From contig CAJTSP010000016.1 of the NCBI GenBank assembly GCA_910578965.1, positions 1 to 29,828 of the forward strand: DNA of 29,828 nucleotides. Direction: 5' to 3'. This stretch comes from an uncultured Oscillospiraceae bacterium (lineage in GTDB: Bacteria > Bacillota > Clostridia > Oscillospirales > Ruminococcaceae). Positions 24,632-29,828 of this stretch are shown one piece after another. A program made the translations under genes and the position numbers. The notes beneath the pieces were generated by a model. It worked only from the letters and a program-made list of their open reading frames with translations, did no database searches and was not told where the DNA came from. Numbering within the stretch: the stretch's first letter is position 1; each line of letters starts with the position of its first letter.

Positions 24632-25068
24632 ACCGGCTCATCGCCTCCTTTCGCATTTTCAGCCCCGGGGGTTTTGGCCGGTTCAGGCTTGTACATCCCC
24701 AAAAGCTGCATGGCAAAAATGGTCAACCGCGGGAAAAACAGCGGGATCACCGCCGCGGGCCAGCTAAAGCAGGGCAGGGCCACCGCCAGCGCCGCCACCA
24801 GCACGGCGGCGAGCATCCGGGTGCTGTACGAGAGCTGCAGGGCCGCCCGCCCGCGCTTTTCGTCGGCGGCCGCGGCTAATTTTTGGATCGACAGCCCCAG
24901 CAAAAAAAAGTTGAGCACCGCAAACCCGCCGCCCAAAAGGGTGCCCCACAAAACGGTAAGGTCCCACCGACCCAGCAGGGCAAACACCAGGTTCATCACG
25001 GCCGAAAAGGCCAGGGTGCCAACCGCGATGTGGGCCGTTTCCCGCTTGGTTGCTTGTTGAACTTTCAT
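24628..25068 (-). CDS. atpI: ATP synthase subunit I (AtpI)
   Basis: The 146-residue protein has four predicted membrane helices (IAVGTLAFSAVMNLVFALLG, VLWGTLLGGGFAVLNFFLLG, MLAAVLVAALAVALPCFSW, AAVIPLFFPRLTIFAMQLLG), matching the ATP-synt_I family. Such proteins aid c-ring assembly in known systems. GGGAGGG lies just before the ATG at 25068; the longer frame to 25257 covers the end of the upstream gene and has no such site. It overlaps atpB by four bases. Confidence 0.88.
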   Translation of the reverse strand: MKVQQATKRETAHIAVGTLAFSAVMNLVFALLGRWDLTVLWGTLLGGGFAVLNFFLLGLSIQKLAAAADEKRGRAALQLSYSTRMLAAVLVAALAVALPCFSWPAAVIPLFFPRLTIFAMQLLGMYKPEPAKTPGAENAKGGDEPV

Positions 25069-25081
25069 ACGCCCTCCCGGG

Positions 25082-25444
25082 TCACTTGGTTTTGGGGCCG
25101 CTGCCCAGGCCGCCGGTTTGGTCGGTTTGGCCGGTGCTGTGCGGGCGGCTTCCGTTGGGGGCATCCCCCGGGCCGCCGCTATTAGACCCGGCCTCCGGGC
25201 CGGTCTCCGGCGGCCTGCGGCCGCTGCGCCGCAAAAACATCCGCATAAACTCGGCAAAGGTGCACCCCGACGCCCCCAACCCCAGCAGGATGGCCGCCAG
25301 CCATACCCAGGGCCCCAGTAAAAATTTTTCGGCCAGCCAGCCGGCCAAAAGCAGGCAGAGCACCGGCGGCACGGTAAGCGAAAGGCCTAACTGGGTGAGC
25401 CAGGTAAGGTTTTGCAGCGAGGCAAACCAGCCATCCTTTTTCAA
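25082..25444 (-). CDS. atpZ: AtpZ-like F0F1-ATPase accessory protein, TTG start
   Basis: The 120-residue protein opens the operon. Two membrane helices (LGLSLTVPPVLCLLLAGWLA and VWLAAILLGLGASGCTFAEF) separated by a short loop with GPW match the ATPase_gene1 (PF09527) family. AtpZ acts with AtpI, and in alkaliphilic Bacillus the pair has been reported to carry Mg2+/Ca2+. The tail (from about 72) is Gly/Pro/Ser-rich and probably disordered. The only plausible start is TTG at 25444, with GGGAGG 10 nt upstream. The rare start codon may limit its yield. Confidence 0.82.
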   Translation of the reverse strand: MKKDGWFASLQNLTWLTQLGLSLTVPPVLCLLLAGWLAEKFLLGPWVWLAAILLGLGASGCTFAEFMRMFLRRSGRRPPETGPEAGSNSGGPGDAPNGSRPHSTGQTDQTGGLGSGPKTK

Positions 25445-25518
25445 AAAGGCCCCGCCTCCCTTTTTGCGCCCCCATCCGCTAAAAGACGGCTTCGGCGCGC
25501 ATCCGGCATTTAGCCGGT

Positions 25519-25538
25519 TGTACCTTAGCTGTACCTTA
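25519..25538 (-). repeat. Two direct repeats TGTACCTTA downstream of the atp promoter
   Basis: The plus strand has TGTACCTTA at 25519-25527 and again at 25530-25538, 11 bp apart. They cover the predicted transcription start and early leader of the atp operon, the place of a typical repressor site. No known consensus is recognised. Confidence 0.5.
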
Positions 25539-25540
25539 TA

Positions 25541-25569
25541 AGTATAGCAATCTTGCCCTGCAAATGCAA
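25541..25569 (-). promoter_or_regulatory. Promoter of the atp operon
   Basis: On the minus strand, TTGCAT (25569-25564), a 17-bp spacer and TATACT (25546-25541) form a sigma-A promoter about 97 bp before the TTG start of atpZ. Confidence 0.8.
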
Positions 25570-25748
25570 TCCATATTTTTGCCCCGCCGGCCCCTCTTTT
25601 TTATATAGGGCAGCCGTTTTTTGGCCCGGGCAGCCGGGCCCGCGCCGCGCTTATCGCGCTTATATCGGTTATATAATAAAGAGACGAAAAAAGCATATCA
25701 TAAAAATGACTGTTAGTCAATATTCCAAAACGCAAAATCCCGGATATT
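25570..25748. other. Intergenic region between divergent atp operon and glycosyltransferase
   Basis: This AT-richer stretch holds no gene. It contains TATAAT at 25672-25677, which could be a second -10 for the glycosyltransferase but has only a poor -35, and an inverted repeat GGCCCGG/CCGGGCC (25623-25640). A 13-bp palindrome TGACTGTTAGTCA (25707-25719) lies in an AT-rich setting and looks like a protein-binding site. Confidence 0.5.
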
Positions 25749-25777
25749 TTGCTTTCTTTGCGGTTTCATGGTATCAT
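25749..25777 (+). promoter_or_regulatory. Extended -10 promoter of the GtrB-like gene
   Basis: TTGCTT (25749-25754), a 17-bp spacer and TATCAT (25772-25777), preceded by TGG as an extended -10. The leader to the start at 25916 is about 130 nt. Confidence 0.65.
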
Positions 25778-25915
25778 AAAGGCGGCGTCAAGCGCACTGA
25801 GCGCGCCAACCGGCATATCCGGCCCGGCCAGCGCAAAGGGCGGCAAAGGAAACCGGAGGGGGTTCTTATCCGGCCGCTGCGCCAAACGCCCTGCAACGCA
25901 AAGGAGGCGACACCC

Positions 25916-26872
25916 ATGCTCATTAGCCTGATCGTGCCCTGCTACAACGAGGCCGAGGCCCTGCCCCTGTTTTATGCCGAGGCGGCCCGGGTAGCAAAAG
26001 AAATGCAGCAAAGCCATGGGGCGCTTTTTGAATTTATTTTTGTGGACGATGGCTCCAAGGATGATACCCTCAAAACCGCCAAGGCCCTGCGCGAAAAGGA
26101 CGGGCGGGTGCGCTATCTGAGCTTCAGCCGCAATTTTGGCAAGGAGGCGGCAATTTATGCCGGCCTGCGCGCCGCAAAGGGGGACTATGCCGCCCTGCTG
26201 GACGCTGATTTGCAGGATCCGCCCGCCCTGCTGCCCGAGATGCTGAACGCCCTGCTTACCGGCGAGTACGACTGTGCCGCCACCCGCCGCACCACCCGCA
26301 AAGGCGAGCCGCCGGTGCGCAGCTTTTTTTCCCGGATGTTCTACCGGCTGATTCATAAAATGAGCGACACCGAGATCATGGACGGGGCGCGGGATTACCG
26401 GCTTATGAACCGTAAAATGGTAAACGCAGTGCTGAGCCTGGGCGAATACAACCGGTTTTCCAAGGGGATTTTTGGCTGGGTAGGCTTTCGCACCAAATGG
26501 TTCGCTTACGAGAACATCGAGCGGGCGGCCGGCCAGACCAAGTGGAACTTCTGGAAGCTGTTCCGGTATTCCATCGAGGGGATCGTGGGCTTTTCCACCG
26601 CGCCGCTGGCGGCGGCGGCCCTTTTGGGAGTGCTGTTTTGCCTGGCCGCGCTGGTGATGATCGGGGTGATTATTGTGCGTACCCTCGTGTTTGGCGACCC
26701 CACCAACGGCTGGCCCAGCCTTGTCTGCATCATCCTGCTCTGCAGCGGGGTGCAGCTCTTTTGCACCGGGGTGCTGGGCGAGTATCTGGCCAAGACCTAC
26801 TTAGAGGTCAAGCGCCGGCCCCTCTACCTTGTAAGGGAGGACAGCGAGGAGCCGGGCCCGCCCAGGCCCTGA
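25916..26872 (+). CDS. GtrB/DPM1-type polyprenyl-phosphate glycosyltransferase (GT2)
   Basis: The 318-residue protein begins with a GT-A glycosyltransferase domain: MLISLIVPCYNEAEALPLFY, nucleotide-binding DDGSKDD (44-50), the metal-binding segment DADLQDPP (96-103), and a DGARDYRLMNRKMV-type region. Two membrane helices close the protein (about 225-255 and 265-290), ending with GEYLAKTYLEVKRRPLYLV. This is the layout of bactoprenol glucosyltransferases (GtrB, CsbB, YkcC), which attach a sugar from UDP-sugar to undecaprenyl phosphate on the inner face. The product is the expected donor for GtrII-type enzymes. The start at 25916 follows AAGGAGG (25901-25907); longer in-frame extensions to 25553 cover the promoter region. 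The sugar is unknown. Confidence 0.93.
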   Translation: MLISLIVPCYNEAEALPLFYAEAARVAKEMQQSHGALFEFIFVDDGSKDDTLKTAKALREKDGRVRYLSFSRNFGKEAAIYAGLRAAKGDYAALLDADLQDPPALLPEMLNALLTGEYDCAATRRTTRKGEPPVRSFFSRMFYRLIHKMSDTEIMDGARDYRLMNRKMVNAVLSLGEYNRFSKGIFGWVGFRTKWFAYENIERAAGQTKWNFWKLFRYSIEGIVGFSTAPLAAAALLGVLFCLAALVMIGVIIVRTLVFGDPTNGWPSLVCIILLCSGVQLFCTGVLGEYLAKTYLEVKRRPLYLVREDSEEPGPPRP

Positions 26873-26894
26873 CGGCCCGCCAACCATACAAAAA

Positions 26895-26936
26895 GGCCAA
26901 AGGCGGTGTGTTCCGCCCTTGGCCCTTTTTTGTTTT
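26895..26936. terminator. Bidirectional terminator between the GtrB-like and GH2 genes
   Basis: Stem GGCCAA-A-GGCGG (26895-26906) / CCGCC-C-TTGGCC (26913-26924) has one mismatch and a 6-nt loop. It is followed by TTTTTTGTTTTT on the plus strand and, on the minus strand, by TTTTTG. It can serve both convergent genes. Confidence 0.85.
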
Positions 26937-27009
26937 TGGCGGAGGCAGTCCGGCGAGTTTTTCGAGGCAGCCCGGCGGGGCCTTTGGGAGCAGCCCGCCC
27001 GGGCGCAGC

Positions 27010-28758
27010 TCATTCCTCCCCGCGCAGGGTCAGCAGCTTGTTGATCGCCCGCACCACCGTCTCGTCCAGCTTGCATTCGGCACGGTCGCAGGTAAAGATG
27101 CCGTTTGCCTCGTTTTCCACGTCGGCCAATTGGGTGTAGACGGTGACGCAGAGGCCCTTGTCCAGCAACGGCAGGATTTGCTCCTCGTGCAGCCTGCGGT
27201 ATGCGTCGGTAAGGGCGGCCTTGTCCGGCTGCATGCGGTAGCCAAAGCATTTTTCCGGCTCGCGCACGTGCTCGGGCAAAACCCGGCCAAAGCCGCCGTA
27301 CTCGGTAAGCGCAAAGGCGCGGCGTTCCTCCCGGCGGGGGGCGCGCACCTTAAAATAGTACTTATGCACGCTTTTGTAATCTCCCGCGCCCTGGTCGTGC
27401 CAGCCGCTGGCATGGTCCACCGGGCGGGTGGGGTCCCATTTTTTGAGCAGGGCAGCCGCTACTGCTGCGTCAAACTGGCCCCAGCCCTCATTAAAGGGCA
27501 CCCAGGTGCTGATGCAGGCCGCGTTGCCCAGGGTGTGCACCATATCCTGCAATTCGATCAAAAACTGGCGGCGGTCCTCCTCGTCCTCCCGCTTGAAGCG
27601 GGGGTACAGGCCATCCTTCAGGTGGATGCCAAGGTTGGGCAGCACCACGGCCGCTAGATCGCCCGGGTAGGCCGCGCCGCTGGGCATATCCTGCCAGACC
27701 AGCATGCCCAGGGTGTCGCAGTGATAGTACCAGCGGGCCGGCTCGATCTTGACATGCTTGCGCAGCATGTTAAAGCCCAGCGCCCGGGCCTGCTCGATGT
27801 CCCAGCGCAGCGCCTCGTCGCTGGGGGCGGTGTACAGGCCGTCCGGCCAATACCCCTGGTCCAGCAGGCCCTTTTGAAAATACGGCTTTCCGTTCAAAAA
27901 AAACCTGGGCACCCCGTCCGGGTCTTGCTCTACCGCAAAGGTACGCAGGCCAAAATAGCTCTCGGCCTCGTCGGTCATATGGTCGTAACAGATCAGCCGC
28001 AGCCGCACGGTGTAAAGGTAAGGGTCCTCGGGGCTCCACAGGTGCGGAGCGGGCAGAATCAGCTCCTCGCTCTCGCCGGTGGGCAGGATGCAGCCCGCCA
28101 CCCGCCGCCCATACGATAACACCTCCACCTGTACATCTCCCGGCGTGGTGGACTCTACCGACACCTTTACCCGATCCAGCCCGGGGGTATAGCGCACGGC
28201 GGTGATGTGGGCAGGGTCGAGATGCTCCAGCCATACCGTCTGCCAAATACCGGACACTGCGGTGTACCAGATGCCATGGGGCGCCAGCGCCTGCTTGCCC
28301 CGGGGCGCCCCGCCCGCGTCGGTCTTGTCGGTTACGGCCAGCTCCAGCCGGTTTTCGCCCGAGTGCACAAAGGCGGTAATGTTGAGGGTAAAAGGGGAGT
28401 AGCCGCCCACATGCCCGCCGGCCCGCTTGCCGTTGATGTACACGGCGCAGGCGTAGTCCACCGCGCCAAAGTGCAGCAGGGTATGGTTGCCCGCCACATA
28501 GCCGTCCACAAAAAAGCCGCGGCGGTACCAAAGGGTCTGGCCGGGCAGGAGAGGCTTTTGCAGCCCGGATAAAGGGCTTTCCGGCGCAAAGGGCACCAAA
28601 ATAGTGTCCGGGAATTCCTCTGGCGCGGCCTCGCCCTCGGCAAAGGCGCAGCTCCACAGCCCGTTCAGGTTCTGCCAGCGGGCGCGGGCAAGCTGCGGCC
28701 GGGGATATTCGTTCAGCGGTACCTTCCCCACGGGGAAGGCGGTGGACAGGTTTTGCAT
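27010..28758 (-). CDS. Glycoside hydrolase family 2 enzyme
   Basis: The protein has 582 residues and no signal peptide, so it is probably cytoplasmic. GH2 domains appear in order: a sugar-binding jelly roll (about 10-185, with LHFGAVDYACAVYINGKRAG), an immunoglobulin-like sandwich (185-275) and a TIM barrel (280-580). The acid/base Glu424 lies in FNEGWG and the nucleophile Glu486 in LTEYGG. GH2 members include beta-galactosidases, beta-glucuronidases and beta-mannosidases; the substrate cannot be read from the sequence. AAGGAAAGGGG precedes the ATG at 28758. No sugar transporter or regulator is adjacent. At under 600 residues it is a short GH2 with no extra C-terminal domains. Confidence 0.92.
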   Translation of the reverse strand: MQNLSTAFPVGKVPLNEYPRPQLARARWQNLNGLWSCAFAEGEAAPEEFPDTILVPFAPESPLSGLQKPLLPGQTLWYRRGFFVDGYVAGNHTLLHFGAVDYACAVYINGKRAGGHVGGYSPFTLNITAFVHSGENRLELAVTDKTDAGGAPRGKQALAPHGIWYTAVSGIWQTVWLEHLDPAHITAVRYTPGLDRVKVSVESTTPGDVQVEVLSYGRRVAGCILPTGESEELILPAPHLWSPEDPYLYTVRLRLICYDHMTDEAESYFGLRTFAVEQDPDGVPRFFLNGKPYFQKGLLDQGYWPDGLYTAPSDEALRWDIEQARALGFNMLRKHVKIEPARWYYHCDTLGMLVWQDMPSGAAYPGDLAAVVLPNLGIHLKDGLYPRFKREDEEDRRQFLIELQDMVHTLGNAACISTWVPFNEGWGQFDAAVAAALLKKWDPTRPVDHASGWHDQGAGDYKSVHKYYFKVRAPRREERRAFALTEYGGFGRVLPEHVREPEKCFGYRMQPDKAALTDAYRRLHEEQILPLLDKGLCVTVYTQLADVENEANGIFTCDRAECKLDETVVRAINKLLTLRGEE

Positions 28759-28830
28759 CCGGGCGGCCCCTTTCCTTACTTAAAACAGGCGGTATGCGCA
28801 ATGGGGATATAAGCAATAGGATGTTTTTCT

Positions 28831-28859
28831 ATCATACCATATCCGGCGCGCTTTTGCAC
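28831..28859 (-). promoter_or_regulatory. Extended -10 promoter of the GH2 gene
   Basis: On the minus strand TATGAT (28836-28831) is preceded by TGG, giving an extended -10. At 17 bp further upstream GTGCAA (28859-28854) is a partial -35. The start codon is 72 bp downstream. Confidence 0.6.
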
Positions 28860-29104
28860 CTGCCCGGGCGGGATTTTGCCGCAAAAGTGCCGGGACGATC
28901 TGGGAGGCTCGGATTTAGGCCAATCTGGGGGGCTTGCCCCCCAGACCCCCGTTTACGCCTTCCCCAAAAAACGCGCGCAAAGAGCCCGGGGGCTGCTGCC
29001 CCCGGGCTAAAGGTTTGTTGCGCTAAGGTTGCCGGTGAGGGAACCCCTCCACGGCTCAGGCCGTTATGCGGCCCAAAACGTCGCGGCGTGCGCTTCGCAG
29101 CTTA
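28860..29104 (-). repeat. Flagellin downstream region with two perfect GC hairpins
   Basis: No gene is seen. It has CTGGGGGGC/GCCCCCCAG (28925-28933 / 28936-28944, 2-nt gap) and AGCCCGGGGGC/GCCCCCGGGCT (28983-28993 / 28998-29008, 4-nt loop). Read on the minus strand, the second is followed after 11 nt by TTTTTT (28971-28966), so it may end the flagellin transcript imperfectly. The composition, with G/C blocks and short spacers, looks like a dispersed intergenic repeat element. Confidence 0.5.
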
Positions 29105-29828
29105 TTACTGGAGCAACTGCAGCACGCTCTGGGGCTGCTGGTTGGCCTGGGCGAGCATGGCCTGGGCAGACTGCACCAGGACGTTCATCTTGGTGTAGTT
29201 CATCATTTCCTTGGCCATGTCGGTGTCGCGGATGCGGCTGTTGGCAGCCGAGAGGTTCTCGGCGGCAACATCCAGGTTGTTGATGGTGTGCTCGAGGCGG
29301 TTCTGCAACGCGCCCATGTTTGCACGCACGGTGGACACGGTGTTGATGGCGTCCTTGATGTCGTCGATGGCGGAGGAGGCGGAGGTCTGGTTGGCCACGG
29401 TCAGGCCGTCCAGGCCGAGGCCCTTCGCGCTCATGTTGGGCACGCCGACGGTCATCTTGTTGAAGGCTTCCGCGGTATCGCCGATCTGCAGCACCAGGCC
29501 GGAACCGGTCAGGACCGGGGCGGGATCCGCCGCAGCGTTTGCCGCGATGGTGATGCTGCTGCCGTTGACGGTAGCGGTGTAATTGGTGCCCAGCGCTGCC
29601 TTGAGGTTGTTCAGCGTATCGGTAGCGGTAGCGCCCTTGGCGAACTTGTACTCGGTGCCGTCGATGCTGATGCTCTCTTCGTTCGACATCTTGTCGTTGT
29701 CGATCACGTTAAAGGTGGTGCTGGCATTCGCATCGGCGGTAACGGTCTTGAAGGAATCCTTCATCTGGGCTGCGGTAAAGCCGGCGTACTTCGGATCGGC
29801 AGCGGCCGGAACCTCGTCGATGTGGATC
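29105..29828 (-). CDS. fliC: Flagellin, C-terminal part (continues past the window edge)
   Basis: About 240 residues are visible; the frame is open to the window edge, with IHIDEVPAAADPKYAGFTAA before the first internal Met, so the N terminus lies outside. The last 100 residues are a classic Flagellin_C domain: VRANMGALQNRLEHTINNLD, VAAENLSAANSRIRDTDMAK, then MNVLVQSAQAMLAQANQQPQ, ending SVLQLLQ. The upstream ~130 residues (Thr, Ala, Asn-rich) belong to the exposed variable D2/D3 region. Flagellin is exported by the flagellar type III system and polymerises into the filament, so the organism is probably motile. No other flagellar gene is in the window. Confidence 0.96.
   Translation of the reverse strand, partial: IHIDEVPAAADPKYAGFTAAQMKDSFKTVTADANASTTFNVIDNDKMSNEESISIDGTEYKFAKGATATDTLNNLKAALGTNYTATVNGSSITIAANAAADPAPVLTGSGLVLQIGDTAEAFNKMTVGVPNMSAKGLGLDGLTVANQTSASSAIDDIKDAINTVSTVRANMGALQNRLEHTINNLDVAAENLSAANSRIRDTDMAKEMMNYTKMNVLVQSAQAMLAQANQQPQSVLQLLQ

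Noticed and set aside
25553..25915. N-terminal extension of the GtrB-like protein
   Set aside because: The in-frame stretch covers an AT-rich promoter region; the conserved GT2 start and a good ribosome site are at 25916.

Overview
The window is GC-rich, close-packed Gram-positive DNA. It carries spoVT (endospore formation), an HrcA/CIRCE heat-shock operon, a lipobox lipoprotein, a gut-type glycoside hydrolase family 2 enzyme and a flagellin. Together these suggest a motile, spore-forming, high-GC member of the Clostridia, most plausibly Oscillospiraceae/Ruminococcaceae from an animal gut. This assignment is inferred from gene content only.

Layout. 1-1155 (+): the end of an agr-type sensor kinase, its LytTR response regulator and a tiny DUF6440-like protein. 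1248-2347 (+): an unrecognised 162-residue protein and a NifX/NifB-type cofactor-binding protein. 2363-11256 (+): a cell-surface block with three paralogous polytopic GtrII-like glucosyltransferases (one at 2363, two in tandem at 8090 and 9697), an SGNH-hydrolase lipoprotein with zinc-knuckle motifs and a four-copy proline repeat, and an ABC exporter half-transporter. 11641-12183 (+): spoVT. 12394-17498 (+): promoter, perfect CIRCE operator, hrcA-grpE-dnaK-dnaJ. A 17-bp bidirectional terminator then separates this from the convergent F-type ATP synthase operon on the minus strand (25444 down to 17691; atpZ-I-B-E-F-H-A-G-D-C, complete). 25916-26872 (+): a GtrB/DPM1-type polyprenyl-phosphate glycosyltransferase. 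27010-28758 (-): a GH2 enzyme. 29105 to the window edge (-): the C-terminal part of a flagellin.

How the genes may work together. A GtrB-type enzyme charges the lipid carrier with a sugar on the inner face of the membrane, and GtrII-type enzymes use that lipid-linked sugar on the outer face. The window holds one candidate donor-maker and three candidate acceptor-specific transferases, plus a surface SGNH esterase and an exporter beside the transferases. This would make a chromosomal surface-glycan decoration set with no phage genes around it, and it is the best candidate here for something little described. The second notable point is the ATP synthase c subunit, whose ion-site residues predict a Na+-coupled rotor of the two-carboxylate kind. 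The remaining genes are ordinary housekeeping genes with clear regulatory signals.
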